Below are positions 28,901-36,669 of a DNA stretch of 64,000 bases, one piece after another (the first letter of the stretch is position 1; every line of letters begins with the position of its first letter). The position numbers and the translations under genes are program-made. The DNA lies in assembly GCA_900314875.1 (NCBI GenBank), contig OMWX01000002.1, positions 62,001 to 126,000 on the forward strand, given 5' to 3'. Source of the DNA: an uncultured Actinomycetes bacterium. Lineage in GTDB: Bacteria; Actinomycetota; Actinomycetes; Actinomycetales; Bifidobacteriaceae. The notes beneath the pieces are model-generated. The model was not told where the DNA came from and did no database searches. It worked only from the letters and a program-made list of their open reading frames with translations.

Positions 28901-30041
28901 GCCTGTCGTCTCTTCAATGTCTGAGTCGCGAAACAAGCTGAATATCGAACGCGAACGTCTAACGGTCAATTATGAGCAGCTCATACAGAGAGTGAATGAG
29001 ACGCTGGGCATAGATTTTGATTATCTGATTTTGAATTTCAATCCTGAAAAGCCGATTCCGATTACGGATGAAAACGGCGCTTTGCAGCTGCTGGAAGAAT
29101 ATAAGGATCGAGCGGACAAAATTTCCGGCGGTTCGGGCAGCGGTTCAGATGCCGGCTCAAATGCCGTTTCAGACGGCAAGTCGGGCAAATCGGGCGATTC
29201 CGACAATTCCGGCAATAATTTTGGCAGTGAATCTGACAAAGAATCCGGCAGTGAATCCGATAAAGTTTCAGACAGTCGGGCAGACGGAAACGAGAAGTTT
29301 GAACTCGAACCGCAGCAGGAATTGTCAGATCTGTTTGAAAAACACCCCGAATATTTCAAAACATGCGCATATAACAGAGAAGAGCAGAAAAAGCGGCTTG
29401 AACAGGCAAAAAAAGAACTGGAAAAGCTGGGCAAAGTCAATCCGCTTGCAACCGAGGAATACGATGCGTTGCAGGCGAGAAGCAAATATCTGAACGAGCA
29501 GCGCGACGATGTCGTAAACTCTCGAAATGATTTGCTTAAGCTGATAAAAGATTTGGAAGTCACTATGGTCGACGTTTTCAAATCTGCGTTTGAAGACACT
29601 CGGCAGGCTTTCGAAAAGGTTTTCGCAACGCTTTTCCCGGGAGGAAAAGGAAGGCTGCGTCTTGAAAATCCCGAAGATATTCTTTCTTCCGGCGTCGTCG
29701 TGGAGGCGACTCCCGCGGGAAAACGCGTAAAACAGATGTCTCTGCTTTCCGGCGGCGAAAGGTCTCTTACTGCGCTTGCAATGCTGTTCGCTATTTTTAC
29801 TGCGCGTCCCAGCCCGTTCTACGTTATGGACGAAGTGGAAGCCGCGCTTGACGACGTTAATCTCACTCGTCTTCTAAATGCCGTGGAAGATTTGCGCGCA
29901 AGATCGCAGCTGATTATCATCACTCATCAGCAGCGGACAATGAGCATAGCCGACGCGCTTTACGGCGTGACAATGCGCGGCGACGGAGTGACGGCCGTCG
30001 TGTCGCAAAAGCTGGATCGCGAAAAGAAAGATGCTTCCTGA
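25929..30041 (+). CDS. smc: Chromosome segregation protein SMC, with two low-complexity insertions
   Basis: SMC is the condensin ATPase that compacts and segregates the chromosome. Head motifs are intact: Walker A VVGPNGSGKSN (about residues 31-41), Q-loop region and, near the C-terminus, signature LSGGERSLTALAM with Walker B FYVMDEVEAALDD (about 1297). Two coiled-coil arms flank a hinge (RTVPGWEEAVSLALGQAADAYAV, split as two blocks at about 517-540). At 1370 residues it is well over the usual 1150-1200. The excess lies in a Ser/Glu/Gln-rich insert at about 580-655, inside the hinge region and built from near-identical 15-bp DNA repeats, and in a Gly/Ser/Asp-rich insert at about 1062-1125 near the distal head. 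It overlaps folC by 1 nt and converges on murE. Confidence 0.95.
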   Translation: MYVKELAVRGFKSFANATVMRFEPGITAVVGPNGSGKSNIVDALSWVMGEQGAKSLRGTSMEDVIFAGTSGKPPAGRAHVSLTIDNSDGELNIDYSEVKISRTIYRNGGSEYAINGSPVRLLDVQELLSDTGLGSHMHVIVGQGRLDSILKAEPADNRAFIEEAAGILKHKKRKERALRKLKGTQSNLDRLDDLLREVQRQLGPLRRQARISRRADNIQITLRDAQSRLFADDGVRLAEKRNDLREKIKKTEIELFSVQNKLAQVKGDIEKLEKLSLETSPQTAMLNETVRNMSNMCERFKALSSVAGERSAAAMSGIASVSGDDPQMLLNRAKELEEQILQQRSSAAKLREECEKAAQNRENAEKEVVRAREKLADLTRNAKQREEKIMRLREGIVREESASLSAQNRAKDLKNQTQTFAAQLEEAKKRLEAAGDFCENDIGEEIEKADALKEKAAAAAQNRDLLAEEKRKAQSESMRLAAKAEAINDTRSSRVSRSESSLEERFEVKTKIPDCIRTVPGWEEAVSLALGQAADAYAVSDRETAAQMLNYALENSSSAVSAVIACSEEIGNGIDDADSVDGENGGKIRSSGKIGESLRESLRESSIESSIESDETNPESHAAKRLESQSELREGLQPESQSGLQSESQKYSREFDGAVPVSCVIKINENFTDRQFALAVKKSVDKMLEKTGIAWDSRRAFAEYESRDAFQTVRNAALPQTAKFDRIVTRQAQIVTEVSVSGGKSAQNDDLSLIAKRDEALKKREEIEKRINEISRKLEKAEAEYKDLSKLADEAKSVLTEKKIRAEQAKREAQAAKNSVDSLEKRLKETEEKIEKSQTESKEHAQNAADLREQAESAAQMQSGSENFNEVSALLRECENRSDKAKEAEIAAKMASKEAESRLESLRRQITLLKDNARRAEEHRKKVREENEKRRADSENALRISRLAQQAQNLLASRMNIVEHKQAELQKQASQHDGQLSVLREERNRLEPVVSSMSESRNKLNIERERLTVNYEQLIQRVNETLGIDFDYLILNFNPEKPIPITDENGALQLLEEYKDRADKISGGSGSGSDAGSNAVSDGKSGKSGDSDNSGNNFGSESDKESGSESDKVSDSRADGNEKFELEPQQELSDLFEKHPEYFKTCAYNREEQKKRLEQAKKELEKLGKVNPLATEEYDALQARSKYLNEQRDDVVNSRNDLLKLIKDLEVTMVDVFKSAFEDTRQAFEKVFATLFPGGKGRLRLENPEDILSSGVVVEATPAGKRVKQMSLLSGGERSLTALAMLFAIFTARPSPFYVMDEVEAALDDVNLTRLLNAVEDLRARSQLIIITHQQRTMSIADALYGVTMRGDGVTAVVSQKLDREKKDAS

Positions 30042-30057
30042 TTTTTTAATCCGGTTC

Positions 30058-31686
30058 TTAATCCAATCCGAAAAGACGGCGAATAATCGCGTCGTCGCCT
30101 TCATAGGGAACATGTTTGCCCAGTTTTTTAATCCACTTTTCGCTGCCTTTTCCGATAACAAGCAGAACATTGTGAAAATCGCTGTTTTCAACAGCTTCGC
30201 GATATGCGGTTTCCACTGCTTCGCGCCGGTCTTCGACAACGGAAACTTTTACGCTCTCATTCGTAAGATAAGAAATCATTTCCCGGCTGATTTTCTCAAA
30301 AGGCTCGTCATTCGTATCTTCGGAAGTAATGATAATCCTGTGCGCATTTTCCTGTGCTGCCTGAATTATTTCCTTGCGTCTGTCGACTGCCTTGTTTCCC
30401 ACGGAGCCGGTCACGACGGTAATGCGAATTTTCTTATCCTGCGATTCTGATTCTTCGTATTTTTTTATCACATAGTCAATCAGATTCTTCACTGAAATGT
30501 AATTATGCGCATAATCCGCGTAAGCTTCGATTCCGTCGGGAGAAGAGAAATATTCCATGCGTCCGGGCACTGTTACGTTTTGCGCTGCCCGCCAAGCCGA
30601 AAAATCGTTTATTCCCAGAGTTTTGGCGACAGCGATTGCCGCTGCAAGATTTGCTCCGTTGAAAGTGCCTTCCGTTGAAAGCTTTATTTCGCCGGGCTGC
30701 GGGTTTTCGCTGTTTTTTCCCCCGTCAATAATTTTGAAAACCGGATTCCCGGCCTTTGAATAAACTGCCTGAATATCGGCGTTTTTGCTGTTTTGCGAAG
30801 CGGCTTTTGTTGAAGTTTCTTCTTCCGGATCATTTTCTGCTCGAACCGCAAAGGTTTTTACGTCAATCGAGCGCATTTTTGCACATTCGTCGACTATATT
30901 TGAATGCAAAAGGTCAATTCCTCGAATTAAAACCCTCGAATTTTGAGCGATTTGAGTTTTGCAATAAAAATAATCTTCGAAAGTCGGATGTTCGATATCG
31001 CTTATATGATCGGGCGAAATATTCAAAAACGCGCCGGCATCGAAAGTTAAACCGTAAACCCGGTTAACCTTGTAAGCTTGCGACGACACTTCTACTACGG
31101 CATATTCCATGCCGTTTTCGACTGCTTCGCGCATTAAAGAAAACAAATCAAGAGACTCCGGAGTCGTAAGCTCGGATTCGACGTAAGTATGCCCGTCAAT
31201 GCAGTTGTCTGACGACGAAAACAGAGCTGCTTTGCCGCCGGAAGCCGCATTCAAAATCGCATGAGTAAAATACGCTGTTGTCGTTTTGCCTTTTGTTCCC
31301 GTAATTCCCGCGATTTTCAGGCTTTTTTGCGGGTAATCGTAAAAAAATGCCGCAAGAACGGCCATAGCTTTGCGCACATCGTTTACGATAATGCCTGTCA
31401 TTCCGGTTATTTCAGGGAAGTCCGTTTCGGAAACATAAGCCGAACAGCCCGCGTTTTTGGCGGATTTTAAGTATTCGGGCGAAAAATTTCCTTTGCAGAA
31501 AAGAAGCGTATCGTTTCCTGCTTGGCGAGAATCGTATGTGATTTTTGAAAAAACTTTTTCGGGTGCTTTTTGCGGATCCCGCGTCCAAAAACCGTTATGC
31601 GCAACTTCGCGCAAAAGTCCCTCTTCAAGAAGGATTTCTGCGGCTTTTTTCACGTCAATCGAGCCTTTGAAAGCCGTGCTGCTCAT
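30058..31686 (-). CDS. murE: UDP-MurNAc-tripeptide synthetase-like Mur ligase (MurE family)
   Basis: This cytoplasmic ATP-dependent ligase adds the third, diamino amino acid to UDP-MurNAc-Ala-Glu. The 542-residue product has a Mur N-terminal domain (ITYDSRQAGNDTLLFCKG), the P-loop IAGITGTKGKTTTAY, the central-domain stretch TTPESLDLF and the C-terminal ADYAHNYISVKNLIDYV. At the specificity loop it reads TSEDTNDEPF where meso-DAP enzymes have DNPR, which fits the Lys or Orn peptidoglycan of bifidobacteria (inference). A FemAB-type transferase gene lies directly upstream on the same strand, 130 nt away, supporting a peptidoglycan-stem and bridge unit. The gene ends 16 nt from smc. Confidence 0.88.
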   Translation of the reverse strand: MSSTAFKGSIDVKKAAEILLEEGLLREVAHNGFWTRDPQKAPEKVFSKITYDSRQAGNDTLLFCKGNFSPEYLKSAKNAGCSAYVSETDFPEITGMTGIIVNDVRKAMAVLAAFFYDYPQKSLKIAGITGTKGKTTTAYFTHAILNAASGGKAALFSSSDNCIDGHTYVESELTTPESLDLFSLMREAVENGMEYAVVEVSSQAYKVNRVYGLTFDAGAFLNISPDHISDIEHPTFEDYFYCKTQIAQNSRVLIRGIDLLHSNIVDECAKMRSIDVKTFAVRAENDPEEETSTKAASQNSKNADIQAVYSKAGNPVFKIIDGGKNSENPQPGEIKLSTEGTFNGANLAAAIAVAKTLGINDFSAWRAAQNVTVPGRMEYFSSPDGIEAYADYAHNYISVKNLIDYVIKKYEESESQDKKIRITVVTGSVGNKAVDRRKEIIQAAQENAHRIIITSEDTNDEPFEKISREMISYLTNESVKVSVVEDRREAVETAYREAVENSDFHNVLLVIGKGSEKWIKKLGKHVPYEGDDAIIRRLFGLD

Positions 31687-31816
31687 CTGTCTGCCTTTCT
31701 GTGCCGTTTATGGTTTTCGCGGTTTTCCGCGGTGTTTTCTGTTTTTCGTATTTATCTGCTTTTCGCATGATTTATGCCGGCGCATAAGCTGATGCTTAAA
31801 CCGTCAATGTTTAAAA

Positions 31817-32818
31817 TCAATGCTTCAGATTTTTAATCTTTTTCATTGTTTTAAGAGTCGAGTAAAACATTTTTTTAATCGGAATGTCTCTCTCGGGAAC
31901 AACAGAGCGCGTTTCCTGCGAAAACTTGGTTTTGAACGTATTAAGCCCGTTCAGCGACGGTGCAAAATCGCTTCCGATTCCCATAAGATCGAAACTTTGA
32001 ACTCCCAGTTTTGACAGTTCGCTGCATTCCGCAAAAGTCAGACGATCCGTAATGTACGAACGCATCGCTTCGGTGCGCATTGCCGCATAATATCTTACAG
32101 CGTGCGTTTTGTTGATTGTAATAATCGACCAGGCGCACAATTTCCCGTTAATCCGTGCTCCGAAAACTCGGCAGTGTTCGTATCCGAGACACTCGATCAT
32201 ATTCTTGTAGTCGCTTTTCGGCGCGGGCACAAAACCGTCTCTGTTCCCGGTTTCAGTCATGATTTCGTAATATTCGTCAAAAGAACCGCCGATAACCTGC
32301 TTTGTGTCGTCGGTTATGACGGCGGGGCAGTCGCGCAAAGCTTTGCGAACGTCTCGCCGTCCGCGTTTTTTCATGCGCGAAATAATCTGTTCATCACCGC
32401 CCGTCAAATCGATAACGACAGTCGTATCATAGGGAACGGTCGAAAGAACTCTGCAGGAAATATCAGAATCGAAAGAAACCGCAGAACGCAGAAAAACAAT
32501 GCTTTTATCGTTTTCTTTAACATATTTCGCCAAAGCCTGAATCCTGCTTTTTTCCGTTGTCTGATCGGGAGAATCAAACCAGACCGGACCGTGCGCCGAA
32601 CGGAGAAAATAATATCCGTGCGTGCTGTGCTTAATAAACGACACGGAACCCGCAGGCTTGCCGTCGTCCTCGATAATCAGGTTTTTCCATGCGGAACGCC
32701 CCGGAACCGTATCCTGGTATTTTCTCCAAGATTCGGTCTGCTCAATCGGAAGAATAACGCCGTATTGTTCGGCAGTTTTCTCAACAGTTTCGCAATCGCA
32801 TTCGCACAGGGAAATCAT
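31817..32818 (-). CDS. FemAB/MurM-like peptidoglycan interpeptide-bridge aminoacyltransferase
   Basis: FemABX proteins use aminoacyl-tRNA to add bridge residues to the third-position diamino acid of lipid II or its precursor at the cytoplasmic membrane face. The 333-residue protein shows two GNAT-like halves, with family-like stretches KKRGRRDVRKALRD (about residues 165-178), GARINGKLCAWSI, VRYYAAMRTEAM and a C-terminal GIGSDFAPSLNGLNTFKTKF. The latter is the usual GLxxFKxxFG region. A clear AAAGGAA precedes the ATG. The neighbour murE (same strand) makes the acceptor peptide. Which amino acid is added (Ser, Ala, Thr or Gly) cannot be read from the sequence. Confidence 0.87.
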   Translation of the reverse strand: MISLCECDCETVEKTAEQYGVILPIEQTESWRKYQDTVPGRSAWKNLIIEDDGKPAGSVSFIKHSTHGYYFLRSAHGPVWFDSPDQTTEKSRIQALAKYVKENDKSIVFLRSAVSFDSDISCRVLSTVPYDTTVVIDLTGGDEQIISRMKKRGRRDVRKALRDCPAVITDDTKQVIGGSFDEYYEIMTETGNRDGFVPAPKSDYKNMIECLGYEHCRVFGARINGKLCAWSIITINKTHAVRYYAAMRTEAMRSYITDRLTFAECSELSKLGVQSFDLMGIGSDFAPSLNGLNTFKTKFSQETRSVVPERDIPIKKMFYSTLKTMKKIKNLKH

Positions 32819-32982
32819 TAAATTCCTTTCATCTTTCGCATATCGGGCTTATCGGGTTAAACAGGTTTATCAGGCGAATCATTTGCCTTGACGCCTTTTA
32901 ATTAAGCTGGATATTGTGCGGTGTTTTGCCGAAAATAAATTCGGCTTTTCAGGCTCTGCTTTTCAGGCTCTGCTGTTCAAAA

Positions 32983-33765
32983 TCAGCCTTTCAGCCATTT
33001 GTCCGTGCGCTTGGGCTTGCCTTTTTCTTCCGCATATCTGTTGTATGATTCAATCCAGGCGCAGTGCGCTTCGGTCTGCCATTGCATTAAATCCTTCAAA
33101 GCAAGCTGTCCGACCTGAGGATACAAGTCAGACATAGGCTTTACAAGGTCAATCGCCGCAATCGTGTCCGCCGTCGCATCATGGAACGAGCCGCGCGGCT
33201 GAACTCCGTAATAAAAAGTGGTGTCGGTAAGCGTTCTTCTGCCTGCTCTTTTGGAAACAGTGCGATCGATAACAAGCGGATCGACAACAAGAAGAGAGTC
33301 GCGCAAAGCCTTGGCAAGATCTGTCATCTGATAACGTTCCAAATCGCCTTCGAGCATTCGCACGTCAAAAGAAGCGTTGTAAGCCAAAAGCGGAATGTTT
33401 TTCTCGTTTGCGGCAACGATTATTTCAGCAATTTCCTGCAAAGAAGACTGAGGTTCCGCGCCGTTTTCCTTAACGTATTCATCCGTAAAACCGTTGATCT
33501 TTGAAGCTGTTTCGTTTATGCTCACTCCCGGATTTATAAGCCACTGCGCAACTTTGTCGCATGTTTTCAAGCTTTCGCCGTCGGCAGACTTCCTCAAAAC
33601 AAGTGCGGCAGAAATTATGGCATCTTTCTTGCAGTCCAATCCGGTAGTTTCAGTGTCGAAACCGAGCAGCGCAGAGTCCTTCAGCGCTGACTGCAAATCC
33701 TGCGCCGGCATTGCTTTAAGCGTTTCTGCAAGTTCTTTTGCGGTTACATCAGTCATAAAATCCAT
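32983..33765 (-). CDS. DnaQ/epsilon-like DEDDh 3'-5' exonuclease
   Basis: The 260-residue protein has the RNase T/DnaQ exonuclease fold. Motif Exo I is LLGFDTETTGLD (about residues 32-43), Exo II is YNASFDVRML and Exo III is the HDATADTIAA block. All catalytic acidic residues and the His of the DEDDh class are present. Such proteins act as DNA polymerase III proofreading subunits or stand-alone exonucleases; the short form without a helicase or BRCT domain fits a general DnaQ-like exonuclease. ATG 33765 and the in-frame ATG 33756 are both possible starts, neither with a strong ribosome site. Just past its stop lies a 14-bp direct repeat (TTTTCAGGCTCTGC at 32946 and 32960). Confidence 0.85.
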   Translation of the reverse strand: MDFMTDVTAKELAETLKAMPAQDLQSALKDSALLGFDTETTGLDCKKDAIISAALVLRKSADGESLKTCDKVAQWLINPGVSINETASKINGFTDEYVKENGAEPQSSLQEIAEIIVAANEKNIPLLAYNASFDVRMLEGDLERYQMTDLAKALRDSLLVVDPLVIDRTVSKRAGRRTLTDTTFYYGVQPRGSFHDATADTIAAIDLVKPMSDLYPQVGQLALKDLMQWQTEAHCAWIESYNRYAEEKGKPKRTDKWLKG

Positions 33766-33923
33766 TTTATGTTACGGGCTCGCCGAATGTAAAAAATAAG
33801 CGGCAATGTGCATAACTGTGCGAATCCGGCAGAATCGAAGTGCGCGAACCCTGTGAAAAACCTTGCAGAAGTCTTTGCGAAAACTTTCAATAATAAAAAA
33901 TCTTTAACAACAGAATCTTTAAC

Positions 33924-33955
33924 AAAAAAAAAGAGGAGAGAGAATCTCCTCTTTT
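33924..33955 (-). terminator. Intrinsic terminator of the bL37 gene
   Basis: Read on the minus strand, AAAAGAGGAGA pairs with TCTCCTCTTTT around a 5-nt loop (arms at 33945-33955 and 33929-33939) and runs into a total of nine or more Ts. It begins 8 nt past the bL37 stop codon. Confidence 0.93.
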
Positions 33956-33962
33956 CGTTTAA

Positions 33963-34037
33963 TCAGGCATTTGGCCTTTTGCCGTGATTTGCCTTCTTCT
34001 TACGGCGTTCGCGACGCATACGACCGCGCTTGCTCAT
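33963..34037 (-). CDS. Ribosomal protein bL37 (24 residues)
   Basis: This tiny gene encodes 24 residues, beginning MSKRGRMRRERRKKK and ending ANHGKRPNA. It matches the actinobacterial large-subunit protein first seen in mycobacterial 50S structures, whose C-terminal NHGKRPN is nearly invariant. An excellent AAGGAG lies 6 nt before the ATG (34035-34037 on the plus strand) and a strong terminator follows the stop, so it is a free-standing transcription unit. The extreme Arg/Lys content fits rRNA binding near the peptidyl-transferase centre. It is divergent from the thiamine pyrophosphokinase gene. It is too short for most gene finders. Confidence 0.93.
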   Translation of the reverse strand: MSKRGRMRRERRKKKANHGKRPNA

Positions 34038-34238
34038 GATTGTCTCCTTGCTTCAAAAGTAAATCAAGGCAATTTTCCCGCGCAGGCGGGACATTGTTCT
34101 GAAACTCTTGAAAATGCGCAAAAACTTTATTGTCTGAAGTATTGTTTTTATCAGACATATAATGCATGCTTATTTGCGATATTTATTCAAGAGCGGTTTT
34201 TGAACGAAAGCTGCGGCAAAATGTGCGGGGGAAAATCA

Positions 34239-35204
34239 GTGGCTGAATGCGGCACGGCATATGAAACGGCATACGATATCGGTACGGACAGGCAAAACAG
34301 CGCTGCGATTTTTGCGGCCGGACAATATTATGATATGCCGCGTTATTTCGATTCGGAGCAAAACGGTTTTCAAAGCAGCGGATTTTTGAGCAGCGGATAT
34401 TTCGGCATTGACTTTTTCAGAGAACGCATTGTCGCCGCTGCTGACGGAGGAGCTGAATATGCGCTTAAACTGGGATTGAAACCCGATTTCATCGTCGGTG
34501 ATTTTGATTCGATAAGCGAAAATTTTTCCTTTGTCGAAACCGGCTGTGACGAAACTGATTGTGTCGAAACTGTCTGTGACGGAAATGACGGTTCGCAAGC
34601 CGGCAAATCATGTCAAAACGGAAGAATAATCAGGCTTCCCGCCTGTAAAGACGATACGGATCTGGCGGCGGCGATTAAAATCTGCTGGGAAAAATCAGCG
34701 CGAATTTTCCACGTTTTCGGCGCAACCGGAGGACGAATCGATCATACGCTGGCAAATATCGCGCTTGCCGAATCCGTTGCGCGCCGGGGCGGAGTAATGT
34801 TCCTTTACGGCGATGATTCGGTTATTTCGGTTATATGTGACGGCGAGTTGAAAATCAGCGCGATTCGAAAGCCTGATAGTGCCGAGAATGCCTGTAATTT
34901 CGATAATTCAAAAAAATCCCGCAATTCATACGTATCAGTTTTTGCAAGATCCGGCAATGCAGAAGGCGTGACGCTGACCGGGCTGAAATATGCGGCTGAA
35001 AACGAGACGATGTTTTCCGATTGCCCTTTGGGAACAAGCAACGAACTGACAGAGAATCCCGCATCAATAAAAGTTGAAAAAGGCTGTCTTTGCGTTGTGT
35101 TTCCGCTTCGCGCCGCAGAAAATATCAAATATCTGACAGTGAAAAAACCCGCCGGGTCTCTGGGAGTTTTGGACAGAAAAACATCTGAAAGATTGAATAT
35201 CTGA
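34239..35204 (+). CDS. Thiamine pyrophosphokinase-like protein
   Basis: TPK transfers pyrophosphate from ATP to thiamine, giving thiamine diphosphate. The family blocks are IVAAADGGAEYALKLGLKPD, FIVGDFDSI, DTDLAAAIK and VFGATGGRIDHTLANIAL; the Asp residues bind Mg and substrate. The C-terminal thiamine-binding region reads TLTGLKYAAENETMF and PLGTSNEL. I prefer the GTG at 34239 (GGGGGA 7 nt upstream, 321 residues); ATG 34221 is an alternative, and the frame stays open further upstream into bL37. A Cys/Asp/Glu-rich loop after the GDFDSI motif and a Ser-rich N-terminus lengthen it beyond the usual 210-230 residues. dxs at 39.8 kb needs the product as cofactor. Confidence 0.83.
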   Translation: MAECGTAYETAYDIGTDRQNSAAIFAAGQYYDMPRYFDSEQNGFQSSGFLSSGYFGIDFFRERIVAAADGGAEYALKLGLKPDFIVGDFDSISENFSFVETGCDETDCVETVCDGNDGSQAGKSCQNGRIIRLPACKDDTDLAAAIKICWEKSARIFHVFGATGGRIDHTLANIALAESVARRGGVMFLYGDDSVISVICDGELKISAIRKPDSAENACNFDNSKKSRNSYVSVFARSGNAEGVTLTGLKYAAENETMFSDCPLGTSNELTENPASIKVEKGCLCVVFPLRAAENIKYLTVKKPAGSLGVLDRKTSERLNI

Positions 35205-35249
35205 TTATCGGCAGTTTCAATCGGCAGTTTTATTTGAGTTTGCCTTGAG

Positions 35250-35269
35250 TTTTTTTTTTTTTTTTTTTT
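35250..35269. repeat. T20 homopolymer
   Basis: Twenty consecutive Ts lie 45 nt after the thiamine pyrophosphokinase stop. A weak GGCA/TGCC hairpin just upstream could make it the tail of a terminator, but the stem is only 4-5 bp. Confidence 0.9.
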
Positions 35270-35391
35270 AATATTTTAAGAAATTTCAGGAAAAAGGAAA
35301 AGTTATGCACATTTTCGGAATCGTGTTTCGATAAGTACATACGACGAATTAATATTGATTGTGACGGTACAACGGTCGCCCGATCGTGATG

Positions 35392-35421
35392 TTGACGCTT
35401 GAAATTCGGCGGCGCTTTATA
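35392..35421 (+). promoter_or_regulatory. Possible gap promoter
   Basis: TTGACG (35392-35397) and TTTATA (35416-35421) are separated by 18 nt and lie about 60 nt upstream of the gap start codon. Confidence 0.4.
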
Positions 35422-35482
35422 TTCAGCGGCGTTTTATGTCAGGCAGAGACTGAACGCGAAGGCGCTTTCCAGGGAGTTTTTC

Positions 35483-36538
35483 ATGACAATTAAGATTGGT
35501 ATCAACGGTTTCGGCCGAATCGGACGTCTTGCATTCCGCCGCATTTTCGAGCTTCAGCAGAAGGGCGGAGAAGCCGGCGACATTGAAGTAGCGGCAATCA
35601 ACGATTTGACTACTCCGTCAATGCTTGCTTATCTTCTCAAATACGACAGCACTCACGGCCGTTTCAAGCGTCTCGACGGCAGCCTTGTAGACGTTGATTC
35701 TACTGACGATTCCATTATCGTTGACGGAAAAGAATACAAGGTTTATGCGGAGCGCGATGCCCGTGATATTCCGTGGGTTGCAAACGACGGCGTAGAGTTT
35801 GTTCTCGAGTGCACCGGATTCTATACTTCTGCCGAGAAGTCTCAGGCTCACTTGGATGCCGGCGCTAAGAAGGTTCTTATCTCCGCTCCTGCCAAGGATA
35901 CGACGACTCCTACCGTTGTATACGGCGTAAACCACGACATTCTCAAAGCAAGCGACGACATTGTTTCCGCAGGTTCCTGCACCACCAACTCCATGGCTGC
36001 AATGGTTAAGCTGCTTGACGACAAGTACGGTTTGGAAGTCGGTTTCATGACCACTATCCACGCTTACACGGGAACTCAGATGATTCTCGACGGTCCTCGC
36101 GGAAAGAACGGACGTTCCAACCGTTCTGCCGCATGCAACACTATCGAGCACTCCACCGGCGCTGCAAAGGCTATCGGCAAGGTAGTTCCCTCCGTAGACG
36201 GCAAGCTTCAGGGACACGCTCAGCGCATTCAGGTTCCGGACGGATCGGTTACCGAGCTGACCACTGTTTTGAACAAGTCTGTAACTGCTGACGAAATCAA
36301 CGCTGCGTTCAAGGAAGCTTTCGAGAACTGCGAGCACTTCGGATACAACGCTGACGGCATTGTTTCCGGAGACATCATCGGCGACACTCACGGCGGCGTT
36401 TTCGATCCTACTCAGACTGACGTAAACACTGTGGGCGACAAGCAGCTTGTTCGCACCGTTTCGTTCTACGACAACGAATACGGCTTCACTTCGAACATGG
36501 TTCGCACCCTGCTTTACTTCGCTGAGCTCAGCAAGTAA
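35483..36538 (+). CDS. gap: Glyceraldehyde-3-phosphate dehydrogenase, type I
   Basis: GAPDH oxidises glyceraldehyde-3-phosphate to 1,3-bisphosphoglycerate with NAD in the lower part of glycolysis and the bifid shunt. From ATG 35483 (AGGGAG upstream) the product has 351 residues. It contains the Rossmann start [17 protein letters not shown] and the catalytic Cys166 in [13 protein letters not shown]. The catalytic His is in [11 protein letters not shown], and the C-terminal signature is [16 protein letters not shown]. The coding sequence uses a markedly restricted, C/G-ending codon set (TTC, AAC, ATC) compared with its neighbours, typical of very highly expressed genes. It ends in a strong shared terminator. 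Confidence 0.97.
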   Translation: MTIKIGINGFGRIGRLAFRRIFELQQKGGEAGDIEVAAINDLTTPSMLAYLLKYDSTHGRFKRLDGSLVDVDSTDDSIIVDGKEYKVYAERDARDIPWVANDGVEFVLECTGFYTSAEKSQAHLDAGAKKVLISAPAKDTTTPTVVYGVNHDILKASDDIVSAGSCTTNSMAAMVKLLDDKYGLEVGFMTTIHAYTGTQMILDGPRGKNGRSNRSAACNTIEHSTGAAKAIGKVVPSVDGKLQGHAQRIQVPDGSVTELTTVLNKSVTADEINAAFKEAFENCEHFGYNADGIVSGDIIGDTHGGVFDPTQTDVNTVGDKQLVRTVSFYDNEYGFTSNMVRTLLYFAELSK

Positions 36539-36583
36539 TTTAAGCTGATATTATCTGTAAATATTTGTAAAATATTGCAGAAA

Positions 36584-36636
36584 AAAACCGGCACATATGA
36601 TTCGAATGAGAATTTTGAATCGCATGTGCCGGTTTT
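36584..36636. terminator. Bidirectional terminator between gap and ispH
   Basis: AACCGGCACAT with TGATTC on the left arm pairs with GAATC, then ATGTGCCGGTT, on the right arm (one A bulged). A-runs on the left and Ts on the right give U-tails on both strands, between two convergent genes. Confidence 0.92.
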
Positions 36637-36669
36637 GTTGTATTTTATATTGTTGTATTGCAAAATCTG

